DNA of 64,000 nucleotides from Chalara sp. BL73 (taxonomy: Eukaryota; Ascomycota; Leotiomycetes; Helotiales). A program made the position numbers and the translations under genes. Shown here one piece after another: positions 10,832-24,700 of the stretch; positions within the stretch are counted from its first letter, which is position 1, and each line of letters begins with the position of its first letter. The notes beneath the pieces are model-generated. The model saw only the letters and a list, made by a program, of their open reading frames with translations. It did no database searches and was not told the origin of the DNA. The stretch is from positions 124,001-188,000 of the forward strand of contig CAKJVC010000092.1 of NCBI GenBank assembly GCA_918026815.1, written 5' to 3'.

Positions 10832-12797
10832 TCACACCAAAGGCCCAACGACCTTCAAAGGATGCGCCTCAGTATTAAAGACCCATTTGTTCTTGCCATT
10901 ATGCTCAACTTGCCACTCATTATCCTGCAATTCCATTAGCGTGTTGAGAAACATGCTCAAGAGTTTGAGTCTTACTGGAGCGTGAATGAGGTAGCTATAT
11001 TTAAGAACCTCTGCAAATAAGAAGCTCTCCTGGAAGTCACCTAAACCGCCGCCGCCCGGCTTGGTGACATCGTTCAAGTTCGCGAATCCACTTGCGGTCC
11101 GGGCAGTCGAATTGATAGCTATGAATGCATCCCATGCCCAGTCTCGATACTTCTGATCGCCTGTTGCTCGGTAAGCGTAATAGTAGGATTCGATAGTCTC
11201 GGGACGCAGAACGTAATTGGATCCAGTACTCCAGAACCCGGCTTTGTTGAAGAACTCGACCTGATTCGCAGGTGGAGGTGGGTTTGCTTTTGAGTTAGTG
11301 GGAGTATCCTTTTCCACCCATCTATTTTCGATTAGCCTTACATTTGAGCTAAAAGAGGTTCTCTGAGACAACGAGGGTATTTTAATATGTCCAAATTTCT
11401 AGAATACGTACCTGAAGACTTCTGGGCCAATACCTGTGGCAGTACTCACATACGTGTTTCGACAGCCCTCTGTTAAGGCGAGGCCAAAATCAACGTACTT
11501 TTGCTGTTTCAGGACGAGACCTCCTAAGATAAAGTTTCCACCATCAAAACATGCCACTACCCCTAGATTAGTAGTGTGAATAGAGAAGCAGAAAGTGAGC
11601 CTACAATGCTGCGAGTAGAAAATTCTCTGTCTCCCATTGTACATGGCCAAAAATGTTACATCTGGACGGCTAGCGGGGTGAGATGCAAGATATTTGATGC
11701 TGGAGTCAGCCGCAAGAATCCACCTATCCTATAAATAATCAGGAAACGCTGAACAATAGACAATGGCTGGGCCCATTTCAACTATTGAATCAAAGGCTTA
11801 CCTTGTAGGCTGCGAACCTTGTCGTGTCGTACACATACATCTTGATAAGGTACTCGTAGTAACTGTCCGTTCCTCCTACCCAACCGCCCTGTGAGTCTTC
11901 AAATCGTCCCGTATTTATATTGATCCTCGATCCGACAAGCCCTGGAAATGGCTCGGATGAAGGCGGCTTTGGTGCATTTAGGTAGGACTCAGCTTTTTGC
12001 GTCAAATCCCCATACGTTTCGTTGCCTGTAATATCAGAAAGACGAGTCCATTCCAAAACTAGTGTTCCAGTCGTTGCCAGTCCATTAGTGGTCCCGCCGT
12101 TAGTCCTTGGTGGGTTGAAATAAATATCATTATTTGGGACGCCACTTGGAGTATCGAAGGCGAAGGCCATGTTACTTGCCAGTCTTTCACATTGTTTCAA
12201 TAGTGAGTCGACCGCATCCTGATTAGTGGCAAGTTTTGCCAGTGGCCCCTTGAGAAGATCATATGCTACGTCGTATCAGTGATCACATGCAATCTGATTT
12301 CTGGTGAAAGACTTGCCAGATAGCAGCCCCCCAACATAGCGGATTGTGGTTTCAAACAGAGAGATCTCGGAATCATCTTTGGCGATATCGAAGTTGATGG
12401 TTGGGATCCACTCCACAATTGGGTTTACAATAGCGGGGATTTGCATCAGAATGGCCGTGCTCAGGGCATCCACAGCACTTGCTCCCCATCCATTTCTAGA
12501 TACCTCAGGTTAGCATTTCCAAGGACTATCACAAACCAAGAACGTGGAATAGTACCTAGAATTGCTATATCCATTGCTGACGGGATGCAGTTCATCATTC
12601 GGGAAAGCATATTTATAATATCCGTTCCAAGCATGAGTGAAGGCTTCCTTGACCGCATCTGCCCTCTTCCTATTCAGTTCATGGTCATTTGGCCGACTCT
12701 GCCGAGCGACAGGTTGGCCATGAGGCATCGCGAAGACGGTCGAAGAACACAACCCAACAATTGCTACGACGCCCACCTTGAGATATCGTGACAGCAT
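10832..12797 (-). CDS. Secreted GH47 alpha-1,2-mannosidase, seven exons
   Basis: This is a class I alpha-mannosidase (glycoside hydrolase 47), which trims alpha-1,2-linked mannose from N-glycans. The chosen ATG at 12797 opens a typical signal peptide (Lys then a run of Val/Ile/Leu, ending near AMPHG). Exons run roughly 12797-12556, 12495-12317, 12265-11802, 11728-11605, 11556-11412, then two more to 10832. Family landmarks in order are [20 protein letters not shown] near residue 47, [39 protein letters not shown], the catalytic-region string [19 protein letters not shown], and the closing VFNTEAHPL. The protein is soluble with no N-terminal membrane anchor, like secreted fungal 1,2-mannosidases and unlike ER or Golgi forms. 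Intron 2 (12266-12316) begins with GCAAGT, a GC-AG intron. A last intron of about 50 bp separates LIHAP from DNEWQ. It lies beside the GAG-type cluster, but nothing ties its function to it. Confidence 0.93.
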
Positions 12798-15198
12798 ATC
12801 GAGAGGTGGCACCAACGACTTCAAGGAAGCTTACTGGAAGGTTAAACAGGAACGTGGCGCTATTTAATAGCCTGGAAGAGGATGAGGTGCAATTGGAATG
12901 GAGAGCTAGAGTAGGAATGCAGATAGCGTTAAGTATATATCTCTCGGCGGCAAGCCCAAAGCTGATGGATGTCGTGTGCGATCCCCCAGCTTGATAATCT
13001 CTTGAGGGTAAGCATAGGAAGGAATCAGAAGAGAACGTTACAACGCATGGGTTGGGGAGATGAAAGTCGATTGTCCTAATGCCTAACCTGGCTTGGTTTG
13101 TACCTTCCTCTTGCAACTGATCACACATCGCATATGCGACTAATATGTCGATATCCACTGTTAGCAATACTAGTGAACTCTTTTGACATACGGACCATGG
13201 TCACATCCCTTCTTTGCAGGCATTTCGAATATGTAGTGGACTTTTTGGTTTTCCTATGCAGTGCAACTGAGAAAGTGCCGCAACGGCAACGACGGGTTCT
13301 TTTTCCCGAGGATTTTCACGATTTCGTGCATCACATTGGCTCCTGTCCCCTGACATGAGGAAGCAACGCATGCCACTCAACTGCATAGGGCCCTCACGCG
13401 TGATTGGTACCCGCGTTTGACCCTGTGAGTGGTGGCGGTGGCGGCGCCAAGGGCCTGGGGTACGGATAGAGGTACAGTACCGGTACAGGTACAGATATCA
13501 GTATCGGTATTTAAGGATGTAGAGATACTCCGGAGAGGTCCACTCCAAACGATCACTAAGTCGACGCAGCAAACCGCAAAAGTTGTGTGGTGGAGAAACA
13601 ATATGCAAGGCAACATTAGCAGCAGTAGTGAGAGCATCTGTGCTGCAGGTGTTTTGGTCATGATGGTTGACATCTCGATTTTAATGAACCTATGATATAG
13701 TCATGTCAATCAGGGCTAGGTTCAAAAAGAGGATTGAGGGTGCCTGCTGGGGAGGGTGGCCAAGGGAGGAGGCAAGGGAAAAGAGCTGACCCAGCCACGC
13801 GATATCTGGAAAATAACGTCCAAGTGAAGAAACAAGGGGTACAGTACAGTAGTTAATTTCCTCTACCATGACAAGGTATACTGCGTGAGGACATGATTGA
13901 GCTTCTTGATATATCACGTGACTGTATTCAATGAATAGTCTGTCACTACTACCCATCCACTATGGTCCTCGGTGCCTACCTTACCTTTCGGTTTATTCTC
14001 GATATGTTCCCAGCTTATATATCGGAGCAGCGCTGACACTCCATCAAGCTGAACGTCACACCCAATCATCAGCTACATTATTCAACTTTATCCTCGTTAG
14101 GAGGTAGCAATCTGCCAGCGTTCCATATGAGGAATGACAAGCATACTTACCCACTTGATTGTTCGATGCAGGAGTGTTGCTAACAATCTGACGGTGGGTT
14201 CAACAGATAGCAGCACGGCTTACGTAGCGGAGACTTTTTTTTCGGATAGAGACAGCATTATCAGTGTTCGACTAAGTTGTGTTGATTCAGATTTTGGGAC
14301 ATTTACCTGATGTGGCCATTTTATCAATCGCTGACACATTTATGTCGCGCAATGGTTAGAATCTCATGGTCTTTGATAACACTAGACAGTCCAGTAAGTC
14401 CGACAGATGATACCGTGCGGCGTAGAGCAAGGGAGCATTGAAATGTTGGGGAAAATTAATTAGGTTATCTTATTTTCAAATATCAAGAGTAAAACTATGG
14501 AAGTAGAGTGATTGAAAGAGAAGTGAGAGACCTTTATCCGCCAGATTACCTCCTGGTACTAACCAAGGAGAAGGACGGAGATGTTGCACAGCGTAAGGGG
14601 CTGTCCACCAACCGCATCTATCAATTTTGGGGCGGTTTGCTTGAGCTTGACTACCAAAGTGGGAGTTGTGGCCTACTCTTCAAATTCTACTTCTGGCTAT
14701 GAGGAAGCCTTGAAAATATCTTTCTTTAATCCTCCTCTCCCGACAAGAGGAGGTGCCTTTGCTAGGTTTGCCACGAGTGGCCTTGGAGGTCTGCATCAGC
14801 TAAATACATACAGCTAATGAAGATATACCTAGGCATCAGAGCCTCTTTAGTGTTCCTAACTGTGTAACCGATACCCAATCGACCTCGCACCGATATATAC
14901 CCAAGTTTAGATCAATAGAACAGGATTGTGCACAAGAACCTTTCCTTCTTTGTTGAAAATATGAAGCGACTGACAAATCCATTTCATGAAGCTTTTACAT
15001 CATTGATTATCTGAAACGAAACCTGCTCCACCAATAACTATCAATAATACTTGCCAATAATAGAACCTGCCGTATATTCTAAGACAGCCATGAATGTATT
15101 TGTGGTATGGGCAACTTCTTTATGGAATCACTCAGGTCTAATCGTAATTCCTCCTTGAATGTCATTTCCCAGCGAGATGGAGGTAGGCCCGCAAAATC
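12798..15198. other. Long intergenic region with GTAC-rich tract
   Basis: No intact gene. The GH47 promoter lies at its left edge. At about 13471-13495 there is a run of GGTACAG/GGTACAGG words, and at 13838-13851 GGTACAGTACAGTAG. A TATA-like element sits near 14015 (+), followed about 30 bases later by a pyrimidine-flanked stretch, but no open frame follows, so a non-coding transcript or lost gene is possible. Frames at 14508-14817 look like chance. Confidence 0.4.
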
Positions 15199-15601
15199 TC
15201 AATCATATATGACGCAATCGGTAGGGTGCAAGAGCAGGGACTTAGCAGCAAGTTTATAGCTGGCCACATATTCCTTGTCTACGAGCGCGAGCGAACCACC
15301 CATACCAGATAGTTGGGCTCTTGATGTACTAACAACGTAGTATCCCGATGAGTCGGTCATTTACGTATTGTAGGGCGGAATCAGCACCTATACCCAATGA
15401 CACACAATGTCAGTACAGCGTTTGCTGGAATACGGTGTCAATATCATTCATAATCCGGAAGGTCTTTCCAAAATCATCGTCCAATGGATACGCCATGATA
15501 GGAATATGCTCGACATCTTCTCTAGTGGGTAAATCTAAATCTATCAAACACAAATTTACACCCGCGATACACCCAAGGACGCCTTCGAATGCCTTGAAAC
15601 C
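15199..15601 (-). pseudogene. Unidentified two-exon coding relic or missed 3' exons behind the synthase
   Basis: Two protein-like frames follow the stop codon of the large synthase. The first (15601-15417) contains FGKTFRIMNDIDTVFQQ and has no in-frame ATG before it. The second (15328-15199) contains SGMGGSLALVDKEYVASYK and ends at a stop. An 88-bp GT-AG intron (15329-15416, starting GTACTG, ending TTAG) joins them in frame. The family is not recognised. Either this is the 3' end of a truncated gene, or extra exons spliced onto the synthase by an unusual donor at its apparent stop. In either case about 110 codons look too regular for random sequence. Confidence is low because it rests on composition and splice-site fit alone. 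Confidence 0.35.
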
Positions 15602-15719
15602 TCAACAAGTTCGACGCCTGTGCTACGACATGGAATTCCGCCAAGCCTGAGAAATTTTATTCTGAATGCTAGGATCGGAAATAGGGGAACAGGTCCAGCA
15701 CGTAGACTAGGTATTACGA

Positions 15720-18700
15720 TTACACCCTTTCCAAGGCGACGGTTATATCATGAAGGAACGAATCCTCTGCCGGGAAAACTTTGGTAACCATGGATGATCG
15801 TCCAGATGATTCGTATCCTGCTTTTCTTAAGATAGTGACACGAGCCGGCACGAGCTTTCTGACTGGGGTGCCATGGAGAGGCGTTGGCTCAAACAGCGTC
15901 GAGTTTTTGGTGCTTGTGCCGAAGCCTCCACTTATTCTGTAATCAAAAAGATCCTTAATCGCTGGGGCTGTGAGCGTCGAGGCTTGTAGGGAGGTTGACA
16001 TCATGGTCGATGTCTGAACAGAGCTCACAGGGAACCTGCGTTTAGGGGATTGCAATGTTGTTGTCCCCCAGATATTACTGGCAATTGGGCCAGACTCGGT
16101 TTCTGATTGTACATCCGGATTTGAAGAAGAAGACCTGAGGTCGTAACGAGATTTTCCGATCCATAGCATCTGCTCGTGCTCTCGTAGGTAGCGTTCTCCG
16201 CCGAACGATTTTTGCACAATTTCTCTACTCCGCATTCCGATTGCTTGCCTCTGTGCAGCTTTCTCATACATACGCTTTGTGATTCGTTCAACATCCTCAT
16301 TACTTGGTTTGTCGGCAAGTATTGGTACGCTTGTTCCTTTAGGATCCTCGGCATACCCACTCCATTCATCTAAAAGCGCGAGAAAATTGATCTGTGCACG
16401 GGCGAGATTTCGAGCATCATTTGGTGCTACCACTGAACTGTAGCACTCTCCAGTATCAGGGTCAGTAAGCACACGCAGTGACGCACCAACGTCCGTACAG
16501 ACAACAGGCGCGCCAGTGAGGGCCGCCTCTCCCAACGCGAGGGGAAGGCCTTCCGAAATTGAAGAGTTGAGAAAGACCCATGTCTTTTCTAGCACTGTCG
16601 TAGGATTTGCTTCCCCGCATAACGTGACATATCTAGGTAATGATTTTGATGCGATGATTTCGAAACAGTCTGTCGAGTAAGATGGTGCTTTGTCAATAGC
16701 GCCATATATATCGAGACGATAATCTTTGAATCCCCATTCGTTGACTATAATATCCGCAGCAAGGATCGCTGTCTTAATATCCTTCGCATACCAAACATGA
16801 GAGAGCATGGTGACAGTCGGCTTGGTTGAGGTTATGGTATTGATAGGCTTGAACTTGGTCATGTCAGGGATCTGACGCAATAATGTCAGTATCGGTAAAC
16901 ACGAGGCGAATTGCCGAAGTAAACCCTTTTTTTTCAATCATGTAGTGTAATAGAAGCAGTTTTACTTACGCCATTGACCACAGGATCGATCTTCCTCCGA
17001 AAAGTATTGCGATGTTCTAGTCTTCCTTGGCTGGTGCCAATTTCTACTTCCCATCCTGTGTCAAATTAGCAGATACTACGTATTTGAGGCCGGGATTTAT
17101 TGTAGTGAACCATATAAACATTGCTGAGCTGAGGAAATACTCAGAAAACTCACCAGGGTTGAAGAAATCTGCGCATGGCAAGATTGTGTCAGCATGATGC
17201 AGAACTAGCCTACAGTAATGAGTAGAGTTAGCTAACAATAAATAGATAGCGAAACGCCTATTTGGCTCAACGTGCTTGTACTTACTGGCTAGTGATTCTC
17301 ATAAGACCTAATAATGCGTTTCTGACAAAAGGTGCCATTGTACATAGATCGGACGAAAGGTAAAGATTCGTCTCGCGCCAGCTGATTGCGTGGTCCCAAA
17401 TTTGGAGAGTACATCCACGTTTGATCTTGCACACAATTCCGTAAGATGCACTGACGCTATGGTGGGAGGCTTGAAAAATAGCTGGTATCCTTTCTGGTAA
17501 TGGTATGGAAAAGCTGTTCGGTAAAAATTAGTGACATTGCCATTGTGCTTCTAGTCACTCAAAACGTGAATAAAATCAAGCAAAACACAAAACAAACACC
17601 AGAGCTGGGTCCGTAGAAATATTGCAGTAATGAGTTGAAGTAAGACAGAGACAATTAGAACTGGAATGCTGCTCACATGAACAAATATCTAAACCACAGT
17701 TCCAGTGCACCATCAAGCCTAGGTTGTGGTACGTCAGTTCCTTGAACTACAGCCATTCAAGATTAAGGACTAACTCACTGTGAAATAGTAGGTATTTCCG
17801 TTTGAAACCACCCTTCGGATGGGGTGGGACTGACTAAGTCTTGTGCTATCCAAAGGCTGCGCCAAGCATCCTTTACTATGTTGCTTGTCCATACAGCGCC
17901 CCAGTGTTTCGACTCCGAGAAATAGGCATTGAGATTGATCAAAGCTCGTGTTGTCTGAAGTATGTCGCTATGTGAAAAATTGGTTGTCCTGGCTCCTTTG
18001 ACCAAGGCCGTGAGGATTGGTAGGAAGTTCCTCTTTACGTCTAACTTCGTAGCATCTCTTGGGACATGCTCAACCTCCGTATCCAAACGATCCTGATGAG
18101 GAAGCCGCAGTGTTAACCTTACCCCCAAAATATTCTCAAAATCAAAACACGTGACATGAGATGCTCTACTTAAGAAACATATGCCTTGATGTGTCCAGGT
18201 TGATGCTTTTTGGAGAGGGAATATATGATAGGAAGATGCTAACCTTGAATAACCCATGCGTGGGAGTGAGAAAGTCTAAGCCCCACAGTGGTATGACCTT
18301 GAGACTTCGAACATTCATTTCGGTCTAACCGTTGTCAGATGTAAAGAGCTGAAACATCATCATGAAGGTGATCTTATTACCTGATGCTTGGGTAGGCCAA
18401 AATCATTGGCGGATTCGGCGATCATGTGCCCTATAGATATTTCTGTCACTCATAAAGTCCCCGGCGACGATGGCTATTCTACAGATTCCCGATCATACAC
18501 ATTGAAATTAGTACCTACACTTTACAGACCGAAGATTATTGATCATATCTCTTCGACAAGCAGACACTCCTATTCGATGTTAAGACGAAGCGACAGCCAC
18601 GGTTTGCGAAACTACGTACCACCACCCTCATTCGGCCAAGTCCCAGAATCGACAGCAAGTACCTGTAAGCCGCCATCGTCGAAGTCTGGGGCCTTCGACC

Positions 18701-21700
18701 TCGTCCGAGAATTCGCGTCACCTCCTTGCCCGAAACTGTAAAAATCAGCAATCTTCATAGCCAAAGGAGTCCATCCCGAGATTGCGTTGTCTAAGTCTAC
18801 AGTGGCCATTATTCCTTCCACATTATCGTTAAGGAAAGCTTCCGCCGAAGCCAGACGTCCACGGTCGCGGTTTCGCCAGTACGAGCGCATCAGAGGTTCT
18901 TTTCTTAGAAGCTTCTCATCCAACCATCTCGTTATGACTCCATCGAAACCCGGTGTCTCTTTCCAAGCTTTCCAGAGTCTTGACCTCGCTCGTGAGGTCG
19001 AGACCGGCGTGCGATGCGTGTTATATCCGAACCATCTCGCCACAGCGCGAGACTTTAGGGATTTGAAGCTTAGAAGAGGATCGTCATCCGAGAAACTATA
19101 ATTGGTCGGCTTTTTCAATACTCTGCAAATGGATACATATCAGCCAAATGGATCTATACGGTAAGAACGTACTGACCCAAGATGATCGAATTGGATAATT
19201 GGCGGAGTGTCAATCGGACCTCCGTTAAGTGTTGTCAGAATAGTTGGGTGAAATTTGTGATCATAGATCCAGCGAGACTCATAAACATCTGAACCAAGGA
19301 CAAAGGTTGCTTCCATGACTTGTGAGGATGGGATCCACGTGTCTAACCTCTCTGGATGATTAGACGGAGGGGCTGACCACGAGACTGTACAAGTCATATG
19401 AGGAAGAACAAACTCAGCACGTAGAAGATCGTCTTCGAAATTACTTGCTTGACGATAGTGACAACTGAAACGCACGAGGCTGCCATGGAGAATATATGAA
19501 CCCCGTTGAACTAGTCCCTGCTTGTTGAATATATGCTCCTCAGATTTGTTGTTGCCCTCTATGCATATCCGGAGAGCGGGGTATCTAGGCTTAGCGCCTT
19601 TGGATAGTTTTTTTTTCGTGCTCTCTACCTTGCCAGAATATTCGTATTTGTAGAAGTTGGTCTTAGCGCCATTCGAGTAATCTTCTCTGGTCAGCAGATG
19701 CATGCCTTTATTGTAAGTGCTGATCCGCTGTAGCTTGACTTTGTCGGTTGGCTCTCTGTCCAGATTTCCAGAGTATTGATATACTTTGAATGTCCCAGCC
19801 TCGCCGTATGGTGCGTGAATAAAAGCTGTGGATAGACCCGCATTACTTTCTAAAGATATGCGTTGCCGCTTCTGTATGGTAACAGTTGTTCCACCGATGC
19901 GACCCCATAGAGTGCTGACATTCCCTCTCCCATAGAGGATAAAAAATGGTAATACGAGATTTTGTAGTCGTTTGGTATAAACCCACAGGCTAGTAATCAT
20001 GAACATGATGATGCTTCGAAGAATTTTGGGGCAGGACTTCAGAGCATAGTCGAGCTCTCGTTGCAATTCAGGCTCGGCAACAAAAGCAAGAGCTATCAAC
20101 TTCAGACCAATTCCGATGTTGTGGTAAAGCGAGCTAAACGGAGCCTTTAGTCCTCGGAACAACGCCACTGTCGTACGTCGTGAATCATGATGGTTTACTT
20201 GGGAGAACGAGAAGGAGTTGACGGCATCATCTAGAGTCAGATCGCTCTCCACAGCTGTCATTGTTCGTCTGAATTCCAAAGCATATTTTCTGTTAGACAG
20301 CGTGACATATGCACCAAAATTGCAACGGGCAACAAAGGTTCTTATAGGTATATCCAACGCTTTATCAGATACCACCCAGGTTTGCTGCTCCTTCGTAAGC
20401 ATTTCTCCCCGTCCTGTGCATCTCCTGACCACCAGTTCTCGAAGATACCGTGGCAGCCCTTCCCAAGCAAGATCTGGGTCATAGCCTAGTGAGATATACC
20501 GCAGAGTCTGCAGATCGCTTTGTTGCGCAAATGATTTAACATTAGTCGATGACGCTAATGAATAAATATGGTTTCTGACTCGTTGCGATACAGGTGATTC
20601 CCTGGGAAGAAAAAGAGACAATAGAGACTCCGAGAGGCAGGCATCATCGTGGCTAAATCCAAGAAATGCTTCCGCAATAGAATGCACCAGGATTTCAGCA
20701 GTGCTTCCTGAGGTTAGTAAAATCCAAGAATCAATGATTGCCATCAATCTACGATTGTAGGGCAGATAAAATACAACTTATGTGTTAATGCAGCTAGTGA
20801 CCTTGCAAAAGAGCCACACAACAAAACAGGGGGTTGACATTGTTCCACGCATAGAAATAACCAAAAAAACTTACAATTGACAAAAGATACTGATAGAACG
20901 TTGCTTCGACTCATCCATGTTTTCACAACCGACAATAATCCGCATGCTCCCGTTGGAAGTATAGCTAATTGCCTGAACATTGTGACTGCTCATTGCGGCC
21001 ATTGAAACACAATCGATGACTACATTTCCACCCTCAAAGGCAGATAATGCTTGCTGCAAAATTCTGATTGCATCTGGAAATGCTTCAAGAGCAAGGCTTG
21101 ATAAGCGGCCACGGGCAGAAACAATCTTCTTGATCGAGTGAAGAATAACAGTCTTGATGCCTTGACCAGGCTGGGTTTCAGGATCCAAGCGATATCTCTC
21201 TTCCTCTGTTAACGCCGAGAGATTGTCGTAAAAGATACGCAACTCATCCTGAGATAGCATAGGGTCATCCTTGGGTCCAGATATGGAATGATAGTTTCCA
21301 TCTTGACCCAAACTAGTATCTGCGTCACCTTGTCCACTTCTCTTTTCACTTGTTGATTTGAGCTTGATCCGTGCATAATATAAACATAGCACTCCTGCTA
21401 TCCACTGAATTACTCACGATTAGCGATCAATGGTTAAGCTGAGGGCTGGGGCGCTATAGATGAGATATAGGATTGGAAGTTAAGGCGGACTTGGGAGTAA
21501 ACATAGAACGAAAACTTTATTGCTAAAAATCAGGACTTACAGTTGCCACTGCAAGTGAGATTACGTCGCAGTAAGGGAATTCTGGAATGAAGTGCCTTAG
21601 TAATTGTCCAAGGGGAATGCCGATTAGGACCGCCACGAGTAGCGGCTTCAGACTACGAGGTCCAGCGAATATCTTGGTGTACTAGAAGAGTTGAGCAGGA

Positions 21701-24700
21701 ATTGGCATCAAATTGATAACATGATAAACGTACTTGAAACCATAGCAATCCTACAAGTGACATCAGCCGGGTTTCCTTTGAGGAAGATCGGGGTCTTACC
21801 TGTATATGCTCCTACATAGGCGATGAACATAATTGTTGATTCTCTTGTGCTGTTGAAAACCCAGAGCAAACTAGAGGAGACGGCTAGGCTCCAGACGTGA
21901 AAGAACAGATATCGTCCAAGCATTCTCCAATAGAGAATCTTCCTAGCCGAAATTTCTCTTTTGACTGCCTCTGGTATGGAAGTGACATCCCCGATCAGCA
22001 TATTCTGCCCACGGCCAGCCATCGTATGGAGCTTGTTAGCATTGAAATCTAAAAGCACAGCTCCTATCAAGTAATATGCAAGAGCGAAGCCAACCGGCAT
22101 TCGGTATTCCGCGCTCTTTGTTGAAAGGCCTAATAGTTGTCCACCACCTAAAAGAGCCGTCCATTTGTCTAACAAGGCAACTATGAAATACAGAATACTG
22201 CATCCTACCTCGTCACCAGCTTGGCGCCAATGTATAAAGGCATTATGAAGACGAATGCCAGTTTGCAGCTGCTTCAGAGTCTGAAGTGCCACTTTTGTTT
22301 GCATATTCCAGGTAGACGAGAATGGTATGGGAAGCGGCGTTCCCGAATATCCGCTATACCACTCTAGGAGGAATACGGTGGCATCGTAACTCTTGGCAAG
22401 CTTTTGTACAAATGGATCTGTTGAAGATCTTCTGGCCCATGAACTTGCCTTCTGAAGCTCTTTTATTACCGCAGTCCTTGCAAGCTTCAACACCGCAGGG
22501 TCTGTCAGCGCGACCAGGGATTGCTCGTTACCATCTTCCTGCGTCTCAATATACCACTCCCGCAGATCTTGATCGCTGATTTTTTCAATATTGAGATACC
22601 AGGTCGTCCAGCGCGAACCTATGTATCGAACTCCAAGTACCAATAAGACGATGAAGATATAGATGACCGAAAGGTATATGATTATATCGTGTTCATGAAC
22701 CCATATTGCAATTATGGGGGAAATGAACAGGAAAGGAATCACCATAACAATAATCGGCCGCCCCTGTTTCCGAATTAGCTCTGTACGCTCCTATAAAAAT
22801 TCCTTTGAAATACTCACAGACTGAAACGCAGATCCAGTGTATTGAAAGTTGGCAAGGGCCGCCAGGAGGCATAGGTATGCGGTCAAGGCTAATAGATACA
22901 GAACGAAAATTACACCCGCTACTATACCTTCCGTTGCCGATACAGCAGCAAAGCCTATTGCTGCAATAATAAGAGTAAAAGCAAGTCCGGTGACCAACCT
23001 GGTGACCACAAACATATTCATGGCAGAGAATGCCATAGATATCAAGTAGTAAGATCCACCGCATGTGATCCAAGTGCCGACGGCTCCAGATATTAGTAAA
23101 GAAATCATTAAGGCTAAGGTGGCCGAGTGCTGTTCTGTGTAAGTCATATATCCACTTAGATAAAGCCCTCTGCCAGTGGCAGTGAGAAGAAGAATATCGA
23201 GCAAGGCAGGAATTGCAAACACACTCAAAAAAGTAAATCTTTGAGGAGCAGACATGCCTGATTTACGAGATTGACCATCAATATCAATTTTGGCTGCAGC
23301 ATAAGCTGACGGTGTCGCTGGATTTTGGTCCGACCAAAGGGGTGGCTCATGCCCCAGCTTATGATGATAAAATCGATACCTATCAGACAGTAGTTTGCCA
23401 AATGCGCTTGGTGTTATATCGAAGTAAGCCTCACACCTAGCACCGGTTGCAAAGAGCTCTGCAAAAGCCGCAGCTTGATCACTCTGGTCATTGAATAATG
23501 TATTTCGGTCCGTGACTTCCAGATAGGCTTCATCGAAAGCATGTCTTCGCATACTACAAAGTATTGACAGGGCCATTAAGTCAACTCTAGAGTCTATCCC
23601 GTTATCTCGAATCATATCACTTAGACTCCCTGTCACTGATTGAAGCTGGGATATCTCTCGGTTTCTCAAAAGTGCGGTTATGGACTCGTCAACTCGTAGG
23701 AATATCTGGAGAGCTGACGCTTCATCCGGGCATTGACACGCAGCTTGACGATACCACCCAATTCGAGAAGCAATAAGATCTCGAGGTGAAGCTCGCCCAC
23801 TCAAGTATTCAATCGTGCTGATATCTTTCAGTTGATTAAAATCCGTTGTTCCCAGAAGCTCCATTTCACAGGCTGCCTGCAGTTTTTTAACCAGCAAAGG
23901 GTCCCCTGCTTCTAGGGAAAGATAGAGAGACTGTAGGAACTGTAGAACCTCTGCCGGCGACAGAGTGGAAATATCTCGTTGCATTCTGCGAGGAAGACCT
24001 GATTGCTGCACAGTGGACATACTCCATTCTGATAGTGCAATTTCAGCATGAAAGCATTCGTGACGTGGGCAACCTTGACTTGATAAGAATGTATGTAAAA
24101 TTGTTCCCGCGATATCCTCTACGTTTCTGGAGATGTAAATATCAAGGACCGAATCTTCATCGGCGGAGTAAACAGCCCAGAAACGTGCCCCATTCTCGAT
24201 ATGAAAACCAGAGTCGAGGCCAATAAATGCACGGATAGGGCTGAACCCTTCTTCTGTCACTCCAGAGAGCTTTTGAGCCAGGTCTTGGATGGCAGCAAGC
24301 CAGTCAGAAACTGATCTTCCATCGTGAGCGCTCAAATACTTGCAAAACTGTTCTAGATTCTGCCCAATCTGGCGAAGGCTCGAGCCCTGGATCTCATCTA
24401 ATAGGCGCATATCCTTGAGTCGCTATTATAATATTAGATTAGTTATGGCCCAAGATAGAGCAGTGCTAAATCAAAGTGAAATTAACGAAATTGGCGGGAC
24501 GTACTTGTTGCGATGTGACCACATCCATAAAGGACTGCCTAGTGACAATACAACCTAGGGGAAAACAGCCAAGGTAGTCATAGGATGATCCTTTAAGCGA
24601 ATGGGAAATGACATTGCCGGCGCATCTATCCAACACCGAGAGCCAATTAAGACATTCTAGTTCGGAATGTGACTCGTGAGGATTGATAGTAGATGACCCA

